Source of the DNA: Pteria penguin
Taxonomy: Eukaryota > Mollusca > Bivalvia > Pterioida > Pteriidae
DNA: 64,000 nucleotides
Reading direction: 5' to 3'
NCBI GenBank assembly: GCA_035048485.1
Contig: CM068590.1
Span: forward strand, 10,529,329 to 10,593,328
The notes beneath the pieces were generated by a model. It was not told the origin of the DNA. It was given only the letters and a program-made list of their open reading frames with translations, and made no database searches. The translations under genes were made by a program, and so were the position numbers. Positions 1-10,685 of this stretch are shown here, piece after piece (position 1 is the first letter of the stretch; every line of letters begins with the position of its first letter).

Positions 1-948
1 TATTTGCTACACAAAAAATAAAAAATGAAAAATAAAATCCTCCCACCCGCCCCACTAAAATTTTTGTTGGTGGATGAAAATCTGGTTATTAAATTTAATT
101 GGCCTAATCAATAAGTCCGAAAAGAAACAAACTTATGATCAGAATTATGAAAAAACTAAACGCGCTTTTTGGGGGTAACTCAGTTGTGAACATACTATAC
201 GTGCTACAGCTACCAAACTTGCACCAATGGTTCATTGGTTGATGCCAGTTTGAGTGCATGTTTCGATGCTGCATCTGACCTAGATTTTCTGCTTGAGTAA
301 TTTGGTCAATCTTTTTGAGGTATCTCTGGATAAACTATAAGTGGTACAAGTACCAAACTTACATCAGTGGTGCATCTTTGTTATCTTTGATTACACTATG
401 TTTATTGGTTTTTTTTTTTTTTAAAATAACACCTTTGGAAATTACGAGCTCCTTGAATTTGCAATCTAGGAGCCCGTATGGCTCCTTAAAAATTTCTCTG
501 AATTTCAAGCCCTGTAAATCACTGTCTATGCAAAAGTTTAAATTTTTTACAGGACTACAGGTCTGGTGAAAGTAGAAATTTTACCAGACCTGGAGCCATT
601 TTACCAGACCGTCAAATCAAGGACTTATAACTTGTGATCATACATACTTAAAAATACCTGTAAAGACCGTAAGCCGAACAGTAGACATGTAGACATAAAC
701 TTTTTAACTTTTGCATGGACCTAAACTGCATTTTTCTTGAAGTGCCTAAAGTTTCTTAAGGAACTTTTTAGAGTAGATACGAAATGTTATTTGATGAAGT
801 TTATGTATACATATATATTTGGGACTACGTCCTTTAGTAAAATTAACCCATGTGTATATAGGAGTAAGCGTCACCTGTTTGGCTAGTCACACTTGCTGTC
901 TCATGTCACACACAGACTAAAATATAGTGAGTAAGTCACCCAAACATA
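1..948. other. Left-edge non-coding stretch, probably UNC119 intron 1
   Basis: No exon was recognised. It holds AT-rich sequence with two diverged copies of a short word (taccaaactt near 212-221 and 351-360). Near 860-895 there is part of a dispersed repeat related to sequences at 4.45, 44.9 and 45.45 kb (shared words gtcacctgtttggctag and cacttgc). The reading frame at 315-569 has no support. Confidence 0.5.
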
Positions 949-1051
949 TGTACCGAAACATCTTTTTAGTGTACCGAAATGTCCTTTTCATTGTACCGAA
1001 ACGTCTTTGTCTGTACCGAAATGTCTTTCTTATGTACCGAAATGTCTAGCA
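949..1051. repeat. Short tandem array, 5 units of about 20 bp
   Basis: Five consecutive copies of a unit with core tgtaccgaaatgtctttt (variants gaaaca, gaaacg), 19-23 bp apart. It lies in the presumed UNC119 intron just beyond the first-exon donor. It is a simple minisatellite. Confidence 0.85.
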
Positions 1052-1147
1052 TTCATTACAGACTGGTCTGTTAATTTGTTAAATGTTACATAACGAACAA
1101 CTCATATCCAACCAAAAATTCAATAAAGTATGAATTGAAAAACCTAC

Positions 1148-1304
1148 TCTCCGTGATTTTGTTGAGTCTTAAAACGTCTTCTGGTGCAACATGGTCTTTT
1201 CTCAAGAGTTCCTCTTCAGATAACGGATCAATCGCTTTGTCTTTGGCTTTCGCTTGACGGGACAAAAACCCACCACCTTTCTTCTTGCCGGTGGCCGCGC
1301 TCAT
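1148..1304 (-). CDS. unc119: UNC119 homologue, first coding exon (gene continues off the left edge)
   Basis: This is the N-terminal coding exon, 52 codons plus one base. UNC119 proteins are lipid-binding chaperones that extract N-myristoylated cargo such as transducin alpha and NPHP3 and deliver it to cilia or photoreceptor outer segments, with release by ARL3-GTP. The exon starts with a basic, low-complexity leader (MSAATGKKKGGG), then an acidic stretch, and ends in APEDVLRLNKITE, which matches the conserved block just before the UNC119/PDE6-delta beta-sandwich. A GTAGGT donor follows at 1142-1147, so the downstream in-frame codons are intron. The beta-sandwich exons must lie beyond position 1 on the minus strand. 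The gene diverges from TYW1, about 9 kb away. The call rests on the short conserved block; the paralogue (UNC119 or UNC119B type) cannot be resolved. Confidence 0.72.
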
Positions 1305-1505
1305 TGTGATTTTACTAAATAACCCAATGCACTCTTGTCATGAAATCCTGTCCTCTCGTTTCTACGTATTGATTTTTTCGCTAGATATCTTTTTTAGGAC
1401 AAATATAACAGGCGTCGGTTGACAGTCCTGAAGATGGCGGCGGTGGCAACGGGAATTATGGGAAAGAACCTGCTATTTCCGTTTACAAAAAAGGAAACTT
1501 GAGCT
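1305..1505. promoter_or_regulatory. UNC119 5' UTR/promoter region with a YY1-like motif
   Basis: Upstream of the UNC119 start codon the sequence becomes locally GC-richer. It contains gaagatggcggcgg at about 1430-1442, a match to the YY1 core (AAGATGGCGGC) often found near animal transcription starts. On the plus strand the ATG in this motif (1434) opens a 22-codon reading frame that ends before 1510. I read it as a YY1-like site, not a gene. Confidence 0.4.
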
Positions 1506-2261
1506 CGAAATTTACTTAAAAAATTAATAAGATTTATATAAAATACGTAGCTTAGTAATATATTTTAACGGACATAGGAAGCGATTTGCATAAATAAAAT
1601 CGTAGTCAGATGACAGATGTTTATATGCAATACGCATTTGGGAAGTGTTAATCTCAGATAACAATCCCTGTACATTGCAATTCATGTTGTACCCAAGTGG
1701 GAATAATCTTGGTGTGGAGTTACAAAACAAGAAACAAACAAACATTATTCACGTCTTCTAAAATTGATTGACTGATTACACAATATTTAACGCTGTTATT
1801 ATCCGTTCGTGTGAGATGTACTCACATTTTCATTCAAGTCATTAAACGGTACTTTTTTGGCATGCGTACTAGAAAAAACCTCGCTGAATCCAATTTTTCA
1901 CGAGGGGGTCACATTAAATGGAAGATATAAATTCTCATATAATATAACTTCGAATAACGGTTTAAACATTTGTTAAGTAGCATAAAGATGAAATATAAAG
2001 ATTTCAAAAGATGAGAAATAGAACATATGGGATGCTTCGGTAAATTAGAGTGGCTGCATGCATATTCCAGAAACCACCCATACATTTTTAATGGAATGTC
2101 ACTTAAAAATTACTAAATGATTTTTAAAAAAACCCTATGTTATCTCGATCTTGAACAGTTCGCCTCTTGTGAAAATATATAGTAGTGTCAAGTAATGATT
2201 ACATATGAAATAAAACGGGTTACAAGTGGTATACATGATCTGGTATCATATCTAATCAAAA
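1506..2261. other. Intergenic stretch, nothing recognised
   Basis: AT-rich sequence without a convincing gene, hairpin or repeat. The reading frame at 1524-1745 shows no domain and no splice context. Confidence 0.5.
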
Positions 2262-2494
2262 ACCGACGTAGCATAATCGGTTGGATGTCTGGTTTATAGT
2301 TAAGAGTTCCCTGGTTCGAGTCCCGCCGGTGTCTGGTCTTTTGTCATGGTAGACGTGGCACGTATAAAAGATCCCTAACTGCTTCGAGTGGGTCCGTTGC
2401 AAAGGTATAAATTTGTGTGTATCGCATCCGACAGAAGTTGTCACCATATATGCATTAGATAATTGTGGAATAACGTAAAACATTAATCAATCAG
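2262..2494 (+). mobile_element. tRNA-derived SINE, family A, diverged
   Basis: The tRNA-like head keeps a B-box (ctggttcgagtcccgc, near 2311-2326). The body has the family signature: gtgtctggtct, ggcacgtataaaagatccct, gggtccgttgcaaaggtataaa and a 'gtcaccatatat' tail ending in acgtaaaacattaatcaatca. The A-box region is degenerate. Confidence 0.8.
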
Positions 2495-2621
2495 ATGAAT
2501 TTCCAATTAAAACTTGATGTCCAAGTGAATACTATAGAATATTAGATGAAAAATTCTAAAAGATATCTTTGCGTTTCAATTCTGATCTGCAGCGTTTGAT
2601 TTTCTTATAATAAAATTAAGT

Positions 2622-2896
2622 CTGTATGGCTCATTGGATAATATGCTCGGCTCGTGCATGACCGAGAGGTTCTGTGTTCGACTCCCGCCGTGTGCACATC
2701 AGTGTCTAGCTTGTCTTTCGGATGAGACAGTAATTTTTAAAAACGAGGTTCCGTGTCACAGTAGGCGTGGCACGTAAAAGATCCCTCACTGCTTCGGATC
2801 GGTCCGTTGCAAAGGTATAAATTTTTGCATCAGGTAGATGCCGTCACCATATACGTCAAAGAATCGTGGATTGTTGTAAAACAGTTATCAATTCAG
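2622..2896 (+). mobile_element. tRNA-derived SINE, family A
   Basis: A second plus-strand copy: tRNA-like head with A-box-like tggctcattggataatatgc and B-box-like tgttcgactcccgc. The family body follows (gtctttcggatgagacagt, ggcacgtaaaagatccctcactgcttcg, ggtccgttgcaaagg) and the 3' tail gccgtcaccatatacgt. It lies 128 bp downstream of the previous copy in the same orientation. Confidence 0.85.
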
Positions 2897-4440
2897 ATCC
2901 ATAGGGGGCTGGTGCTTTTTGGGACCGATCATGGACAACTTTTTTATCATGTCACGAAACGAAACTAAAGTCAACGTTTGAAATGCTTCCTATGGCCCTT
3001 ACAATAAAATGAAAGTTTCTTAACATTAATGCATTATCAAGAAGTAACCTGCAATGAGTAAAACAAAGAAAAGAGCGATACAACTTGAGACATTTCTCTA
3101 AATTACTGACTGGTCACTGCGTAGGGGCGCGTATCTAGATCCACATTGATATGGATGGACGTGTAAGGCAGAGTGTTAGGGGCCCACAATGGGGTTCAGC
3201 TCGAAGCCCTTGTAGGGTGCCAAGGCGGCGATTGAGGCCCTGGAGGCCAGTAGTTTTTGTACAATCAAAATGAGTATTTTCTAGGTTTGTAAATTACTTT
3301 TGTAGAGTCTTTATAACCTGTGTTTGAGGGAATAATGACACTAGCAGTTTGCATGGCCAACTATACCATACGAGAACGATTGCTGATAGACATTGTGAAG
3401 ACTAATTTTTAAATCCGTTTTCAGATATTTAATCACACATCTTACGGACTTGGAATTTTAGGTTTTAGGATAGGGTATACGGGAGGAGGATTGCAGGTTT
3501 ATACCTTCCTTTAAGAGTCTCAGTTGTCCTGTATTGCTCACCTGCAGATCATAATTTAACCTAAAATGGGAAAACTTTGCGAAGGACAGACGGGATGAAC
3601 GACATTCCATACTATTAATAACCCAGTTTTACTTTCCGTTAAACCCTGTAAACATGTTAAGAATTGAACTCTTTGTCGAAACTACCTAAAGATTCCCAGT
3701 CAAATCTGATGAAAAATATAATGCGTGACAGATTGTTTTTAAATGTGTTATAAGGACAAATTTGTATATATATCTTCTGTCCATAAGTCTCCGATGTGAC
3801 ATGTAAATTGTAGAATTGTTAATTGCATAACACTGCATTTCTGTTATGGGTACTAGTACAGTGTAATAGGTCCATGGGAGAATAGTTAAGTGCAGTCAGG
3901 TAGCTAACTCGTGCACTAGTTCTACCAGCGTGGGATATTGTTGTGAGTGCCACGTGCAGTTACCTTCGTATTTTACCGTACATTAGGGAGCAACCATTTG
4001 ATTTTTATGGGAGCGGGGGGGGGGGGGGGGGGGGGGGCAGGAAGACTTTGCAAAAAATAAAAAAGTCCGGCTCAAAATGTGGGGAAAAAATAATCCGGCC
4101 TATCTATTAGGATGTCTATTATCTATTAGATAGCGCATAGAGCCAAATCTAGAAACCAGTTTTTATTAGACTAGTGCTTTGTATATATTTTCTATCTTTC
4201 TTTTCGTGTCTTTATATTTATGTAAGTGTTTGTATGGGTGTGTCCTGAAGAAGAAGCAGATTGCTTCGAAAATTTGGCAATTTTTTAATTGTTTTAGTAT
4301 CGTTATCGCTTACCTGTGCTTTTATATTGACCCCTTTTTCTCGAACGATTTGCATTAACCTTCATTGAGGTTGATCCGATACTTATGAATTGTGAATGTT
4401 GTTACAATTTCCTTTTTTGTGCTTTTATATATATAAAGGG
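2897..4440. other. Intergenic stretch with a 23-base poly-G tract
   Basis: No gene was recognised. The only striking item is an uninterrupted run of 23 G at 4015-4037, able to form G-quadruplex DNA and likely to vary in length. The remainder is unstructured AT-rich sequence. Confidence 0.55.
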
Positions 4441-4580
4441 TATTTAAGGGTATTCACGGCGGGTGTGGATTGCCAAACAGGAGACACTCACTCCTCCCGG
4501 GCACCTGCTCTTACCTCTGAATTTAAGGGGTCCGTGAGTGTGGTACATTGTTGAAAGTGCCATAGTCATGTGACACCAGG
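4441..4580 (-). repeat. Dispersed repeat copy (minus orientation)
   Basis: Read on the minus strand this contains cccttaaattcagaggtaagagcaggtgcccgggaggag and a 'gtctcctgtttgg' segment (described in parts). The same order of words occurs on the plus strand at 44.92-45.00 kb and 45.45-45.54 kb. It is a low-copy dispersed family of unknown type. Confidence 0.55.
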
Positions 4581-4944
4581 AACTTTCGTATTTTTCAAAC
4601 GATCTGACGCTAGACCTATCATGCATATCTACAATCCGAGTATAAACGGCGCGGGGTGCCGTCATTTGAAGAAGAAGGAAAAAAAAAAAAGAATTCTCGG
4701 GTTCGGTATTCTTACAAGAAAGTGAAAGTACAATGAAATCACGATTCACATGTAATATCAAAACAACACGTTTTAAAATGCTTAGTTATTTGTTAAGTAA
4801 TCATCGCAACAGTTTACAGTAAGTTTTTCATAAAAATGACTAAATTATTGTTTTATGTTTAAAAGTGTCGTCTCTCATATATTTTTTAAGGTATCGCCCA
4901 AAATATTAATTATAAGTTAAGTCAAGTTACACTGCACTACAGAG

Positions 4945-5106
4945 TACAGTCTACAGAGAACGGCTACTATCCATTTGTCATATCATCTCCGCAGTGTTTT
5001 TTTTTTTTAAGTCTTAGCTACCAACAACAGTAATCTTTGCCTGACCTATCTTTAACATGGAATCACTTTAAATCACCGCAACAATCGCTGCGAATCACTG
5101 CAGCAT
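4945..5106 (+). repeat. Dispersed repeat, left part, interrupted by the 5107-6664 element
   Basis: This segment aligns with 42241-42400: shared blocks are agagaacg, tgtcatatcatc, ttttttaagtctta, atc.cgcaa and c.gcagcat. The matching right part (about 6665-6700, ending gcggtaacc) lies after the inserted element. The copy at 42.24 kb runs through the join without the insert. Confidence 0.7.
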
Positions 5107-6664
5107 GGTGACGAGTCGTTTCGAGTTGGTCCTGTTCGCCCTGAGTTGGTTCACCTTAGGTTGTTTCGCACTTGGGTGCTTTCGCCCTAAATGGCGAGGT
5201 TGTTTCGCCCTAAATATTGGCAATATTATATTACTTTACAAATCCTAAAGCAAACGGGGATAGATTCAATCTTATCGCTTATAGTGCGAGTTTTTATGAA
5301 TAATATACTGTTAAGTACTGACCTATTAAAATTAAATTATTTCAGAAACATAAATCTCTGATTATTCCCATGATTGTTACTTCAATCCATGTCCCTATGT
5401 TGAGTGTTAGCTTTAATGTACTAACAGAAAGTGGATTATGTAACAGGTGTAAAACCAGGTTATCACCTGGGGTCAGTAATATCTCAGCATGGGTATTGGC
5501 AAATTTTAAAGCTACATTCCAGAAACTGTCATCCGTATTACGCAATAAACTTACTGGATTTATGTCGGCTGTTTAACCCCATCATCCGTAAGACTACTAC
5601 ACGTGTATGTTGATTGAAGCAAATTAATTAACATTGCATACACGAGGGAAGTAATGCAGTGAATTGACGTTCGTTTTTTATCCAATGGCGGATCCAGTGC
5701 CTCCCTTTCGGGTGGAGGGGCGAATTTTGTCAATTTTAACAGAAAATTGGCCAAAATACAGGGTTATGGTAAAAGTTTTGACCTTTGCAAGGGACCCACC
5801 CGAAGCAGTGAGGGATCTTTAACGTGCCATGCATACCATGACACAGGGCCTCGATTTTTACTGTCTCATCCGAAAGACATGACACCGGCATGACCAGAGC
5901 GGGACTCGAACCCCGGCCTCCCGATCAGGAGTCCGACGCGATACCACTAGGCCACACCGGCTTTGGTCCATACATGGGAAGTAAAATATAATAAGTTTTT
6001 TTTTTAAGTATTGTACGTGATGTCGATCTGAATGTGACCGCTAAAATGTTAGTATATACTTAAATCACACCAGGAAGTTAATTTTCCATGGAATGAATTC
6101 ACACTCACAGTCCTTCGTTTGATAATTCTGACAATCTATTAATTGATGAAGTTGTACGTATTTGATTATAAGATACACTGAACGTGGCTTCGATGTTTAA
6201 TTAGACGGTCATGAAATTTATGGTAATTGACCCTTTCACGTCTACAGTCAGACACCCGCTGTGCTGGGTTTAGATGTCAGCTTCCAACAATACCTGGTCA
6301 AGCGACCGCTAAGCGTTGTACCAGGGACTTATATATGTGTATATACGTCTCTGCAATTTAGCAAATAACAAGAACCTCGAATATAATGACCATGTAGATA
6401 TATAGCGGCGTATATTACTATAATTAAGTAATTATTTGGTCTGATAAAAGCTCGTTCGGTCTGATAGAATTCACAAAGTTATCAGACCGAATGCTTGGCA
6501 CTTTTTGAAAGTTTTCAAGAAGTATGAAATAGAGTTAGCTTCAACGCTTCCACAGCTTTTTTATTAAGGCGAAACGACCTAGGGCGAAACCACCCAGGGC
6601 GAACAGGTATTAGGGCAAAGCAACTTAGGTGCGAACAGGTTTTAGGGCGAAACAGCCCGGAATC
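5107..6664. mobile_element. Non-autonomous DNA transposon-like element with subterminal 'CGCCC' arrays and 9-bp target duplication
   Basis: The element is flanked by the direct repeat ctgcagcat (5098-5106 and 6665-6673). Each end carries about six copies of a short word, consensus GTTTCGCCCTAAA with variants GTTCGCCCT and GTTTCGCACTT: forward at 5117-5215, inverted at about 6568-6655. The outermost bases of the two ends align weakly as imperfect terminal inverted repeats. No transposase reading frame was recognised inside. The interior carries a truncated minus-strand SINE (5774-5961) and a fragment of the cagtggcggatcc MITE near 5684. An 8-9 bp duplication fits hAT or Mutator-like elements; the superfamily is not resolved. 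Confidence 0.72.
5774..5961 (-). mobile_element. Family A SINE, 3'-truncated
   Basis: Read on the minus strand: tRNA-like head gccggtgtggcctagtggta, B-box ggttcgagtcccgc, then the family body down to cccttgcaaaggtcaaaac. The 3' tail (the gccgtcaccat segment) is missing. It is nested inside the 5107-6664 element. Confidence 0.85.
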
Positions 6665-6902
6665 CTGCAGCATTGCTGCAATCTGCGGTAACCTTAGTAT
6701 CTGCCAATATATATGTAAACTGTGGTTGAATATTTTAATTCAGATGCCCTACACCAATCATTGCAGCGGGTAATATTTCTTATCAGCTTTGTGCAGTCAT
6801 GTGTAAAAATCAAGTAGAGACCTTAAGGCAAGTATCATAATTTAAGTATCAAAAAGCCAAACAGAAAAATAACCTTTGAAGGTTTGAGTTCACTTTGACA
6901 AC

Positions 6903-7005
6903 AATCTGATTAAAAGCATTTCTATCTATTCTGTATTTTCTGCATATATGTAATAAATACAGAATAAACAGAAATGCTTTTAAATTTAATCAGATTGCTT
7001 CTTGC
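6903..7005. repeat. Foldback/hairpin repeat
   Basis: Left arm aatctgattaaaagcatttct... pairs with right arm ...agaaatgcttttaaatttaatcagatt. The arms are about 40 nt with a small indel (aattta) and a short AT loop around 6940-6965. No coding content; MITE-like foldback. Confidence 0.75.
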
Positions 7006-7325
7006 AAATCTGAAATTGCAATATTTAGAAGTTGTACCTTGTAATGTTAATTTCATTTACCTTCACTCAGTTTTAAGAATGGCTTCAATATTTTTTTTGA
7101 TGGGTGTCAAATCAAAGAATAAGTAATTACAGCGAGCAATAAATGATCATGTTTGATTCATATATTTGCTTAAGCTTCCAGATTTTAGATATTCTAAAGG
7201 CTTTCGACCATAGTTTGAATTCCTCTCTAATATGCAGTACCTTTATTTGTTTGGTAATTTCATACACCTATTTCAAAAATAAAATGTTTATGTAAATGTT
7301 TTTATGAAAGTTCACCACTACACTA

Positions 7326-7547
7326 CAGTCCGGGTGGAACTTTTGAATGGACAGTGGGCAGTCCACCTGAAATTTCAGTGGGCATTAGGAGTGGACATTT
7401 ACCTGAGCTATGAAGCTGTCAACTTACCTGTATGTTAATTCCAGCTGGCTCTTACAGGAATGTCCACTTTGTCCAGTGGACATTTTTAATGCCCACTCTA
7501 AAAATGCCAACTGTGACCATTGGGCAAATTAAGTTCCACCCGGACTG
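7326..7547. mobile_element. MITE with 17-bp perfect TIRs and TA target site (Tc1/mariner-like)
   Basis: Terminal inverted repeats CAGTCCGGGTGGAACTT / AAGTTCCACCCGGACTG are perfect over 17 bp and flanked by TA (7324-7325, 7548-7549). The 222-bp interior has no reading frame; it includes words such as 'agtgggca' and 'atgcccact' that also pair. The TA duplication and CAGT ends are typical of Tc1/mariner/pogo elements. Confidence 0.88.
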
Positions 7548-7972
7548 TACTTTAAATTTAGATACATGTTCTCATCTGTATCTTTCTTAATATATTAATT
7601 TCTCTTTTTCAAGCAATTTAGAATGACTCGCAAATATTTAAATCATAAATAATGTATTTAATTGGAAAGAAATGGTGTGAAACTAATAGCCCTCAAGCAA
7701 AACCGCTCGTGTTAACTTACACCTCAATATTTAGACAGATTTTAAGATTATTAAACATACTTTCAATAGTTATACAATGTATATATTAATGTGATTGTCC
7801 GCGTCAAAATAGTCAACCGCAAAATGCGGAGAATAGGACTATCCTCAGTCCCCATAGTGTACTTTCTAGTAGCACTAGTGCATTATATTGTGACAAGAAA
7901 TATTCTTGAAATGGGTGTGACTTCACCCTCTATATTTTTCTATGTAGATATCCGAGGAGTCTGGTCAAGATG

Positions 7973-8145
7973 GGGGACAGGCTTAGTGTAGTGGTTAAGT
8001 GCTTGGCTGTGGTGCCGATGATCTGGGTTCGATTCCCGGGTTGCGCCAATATGTTTAAGAGGTTGGTTACCTCCTGCTTTCATGTCGTGATATAACTGAA
8101 AAATTGTTGAAAGCGACGTAAAACACCAATCAACCAACCAACGAA
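7973..8145 (+). mobile_element. tRNA-derived SINE, family B, with 12-bp target duplication
   Basis: Head caggcttagtgtagtggtta (A-box-like) and gggttcgattcccggg (B-box), followed by the family body gccaatatgtttaagaggtt, ggttacctcctgc, ataactgaaaaattgt and the tail aaaacaccaatcaaccaacc. It is flanked by ctggtcaagatg (7961-7972) and ctggtcaaaatg (8146-8157). The tRNA-like head lacks a pairing acceptor stem, so it is not a tRNA gene. A second, closely similar copy is at 37791. Confidence 0.9.
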
Positions 8146-8157
8146 CTGGTCAAAATG

Positions 8158-10281
8158 TTTCAGGGTAAACTGCAGGTTTAATTTATTAAACAACAGACAA
8201 GTTTAAGATTTTCTGTATCACTCATACACTATTTTGCTCATGCCATGGAAATGTATAAAATATGTTTTATTCCTTAATTACTACCAAAATTGCTCCTAGA
8301 ATATGTTTTGCACTTTAGGATGAAATCTGCTGCTTTACCCCAAATGTTCCATTGAAACACCTGTTATCAAATAACCAAATGTCTGGCTTCAGGAATAAAT
8401 TACTATGATAAACTTGTTGATTGATGTTTTTTTGTCAGTGATTTTGACAGTGAAATGACAACAGAAAATCTGGAGGTAGTCGACCTCCTTACACAGCAGG
8501 AAATTAATATATATTCGTCCAAATTTAAATCCAGATGATCCATTTTTACAGCATGTAACTGAAGTGATTCAAGTGCAGATATTAAAGTACTACATGTACA
8601 TATTATTAACTTATAAGAGACTACAAGAGATTTAGTAATGTTTTGATAAGAAATAATCATAATAAATTTGTGGTAAATCATAACAGTATTATTTAATATA
8701 ACGACATTAGTTACTCGTTACGCTACTGGCAGTCTGCAAATAACATCTAAATCTAAAATCCGCAACAGTCGGGAAACGCTTAAAAATAGCATTGCTAATC
8801 TGATTTTGTTAAAGTTACCAACATAAAATATGATAGACAGCATTATGACACTGCTTGAATTCAATATGAATTATAAGAATAGCATCTACTTATCAGTGGA
8901 TATGTTTAAATGTTACTTTATTTCACATATAACTAGACTAAGTATATTTGAAAGTGGTTTCGATAGTTTCCCTGTGAAATGTTTTGGCATTTTGATACAC
9001 CATTATTTTGTGTATGAAGACCAGCAATACTTGTTATTGTTGAAAACTAAATACTGAGTTCATGTTTGTCAACTGATAGATAGCAGTTTGACAACATTCA
9101 CACTGAAATGATTCAGATATAAAAAAAGAAAATGTATAATAGGTCTCAATGGCAAACCCGTCCAGTCAGGCTATCTACGGAAATTTTTACCTATCCTTGG
9201 CCGATTTTTATTAGACATTATCAGTCGGATGTGCATTAATGTCAAACCCAGCTACACAAAGACTGAATCCAGTACTCTGAGTTATGTATCAAGATAAGAC
9301 AATTTATAAAATCTTGCAGTTTATATTCAGGAATGTTTTACATATTACCACCTATGTTGCTGTCATAATTAACTTGTAGAAAATGTGTAATTGGGTTCAC
9401 CAGCTACACATGTCTGCTCTGAGTTTTACATAATGCCCAATTCTTTAATAAGAGATCTGAAACATTTTGAATGTATTATTGAGTATGACTTTAGTTTTAT
9501 TGTCAGTGATTGTGCAAATTTTTGGTCATATATTACTAATATCATTGTAATTTTATGAATATCAGCATTTAAATTCACTGGAGAAACATCACATGGTGAA
9601 AAATACTGATTTAGTGTCCCACTTTAGGCAATACTCATAGTAAATCAAAAGAGAAAACAAAGATTTTACTCAGAAATTGAAGATAAATCCTGAAGGGTAT
9701 ACTGTATGCAAAGTCACTTGTCTTAATCATCTGAGCATTTGAGTATAAACCCCATTCACTCAAGTTTTTACATCCATCTGCTTCAAAGTTATAGTTGCTA
9801 ATGAGAAGCACAGCCAACTAATCATATCCTAGATCAAGGAAAGTCGTATGACCCCAAAAATTCCCAAAGCTAGTTGGCAAAAGAGCAGACTATATATTGC
9901 AGAATTGATATTAATGATTATTGTTGTTTTTAATTCATTTCCAAAGGAGTGAGATTATTTGATCTCATCTAGAAACACCATACAATCTGCATGCTGTGAC
10001 TGTCAAAACGTTCGAGATATCAAAATAGGTGTCTAGTTATTCACTTGTGAATGACTTTTCTTCTGTAGAACTTTGATAAATATACATACCTGATTGGGGG
10101 CTGCTACTGGATACTAAGAGATTCAAAATATACACGATAATCTTTTTTTTCCCAAATATAGGGCTATAATGAGATTAGATTGAAACTCTCAAAGAAACAG
10201 TTCTAGAAATGAAATTTGTATATGTACATTTGTATGATCTTTCTCTTTTCTTCTAATTAAAACCAATTAGATAATGAATTA
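8158..10281. other. Intergenic stretch upstream of TYW1, nothing recognised
   Basis: AT-rich sequence. Reading frames at 8403-8681, 8830-9057 and 9635-9817 have no recognisable domain, splice context or codon pattern. No clear transposon ends were found. Confidence 0.5.
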
Positions 10282-10443
10282 CACTGATCCACTTTTGTCG
10301 AATGTCAAATACTTTAGCTCAAAATGCAACTTAGATGACATCACGCATGGTTGGACAAGTCGGACACTTAATTATGATGTCATAAGCATAACAATCAAAA
10401 AGTCTGCTAAACATTGCTTTTTATGCTGAAAAGTGGATCAGTG
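10282..10443. mobile_element. 162-bp MITE with perfect TIRs and TA target site, just upstream of TYW1
   Basis: The ends CACTGATCCACTTTT / AAAAGTGGATCAGTG are perfect inverted repeats flanked by TA on both sides (10280-10281, 10444-10445). The interior has a further inverted pair (gatgacatca / tgatgtcat). The element ends about 75 bp before the splice-acceptor-like site at 10518, which likely starts the exon holding the TYW1 initiation codon. Confidence 0.85.
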
Positions 10444-10559
10444 TATTGTAGTTCAGATTTACATGTGCATCAATGCTCTGAATGTATTAATTTAATTTTA
10501 TATGAATTTCTTTTTTAGATAAATTATTATAGAAAGGAGAGAAAGAATATTGCTCCAAT

Positions 10560-10685
10560 ATGTTGGAAAAATTTCTAACGTCTTACATATCCGAGTATGT
10601 GCCAGTGCCAGTATGGACAGCTATTTTAGCAGCAGTCTGCTTAGTATGGATTCTTTTTGATACAAAAAAGGGTGTAAAGTACCAG
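10560..10685 (+). CDS. TYW1: TYW1 coding exon 1 (residues 1-42)
   Basis: Encodes the start and the membrane anchor ([19 protein letters not shown]). It ends ...KYQ at the donor cag|gtaag, phase 0. Intron 1 (10686-11705) carries a degenerate minus-strand SINE. Confidence 0.88.

Noticed and set aside
949..1051. Regularly spaced short repeats resembling a CRISPR array
   Set aside because: The genome is eukaryotic, units are about 20 bp with no unique spacers, and no cas genes are present; it is a minisatellite.
7326..7547. Possible viral or retroviral insertion
   Set aside because: No long terminal repeats, polymerase or capsid-like frames were seen here or elsewhere in the window; the structure is a small TA-flanked DNA-transposon derivative.
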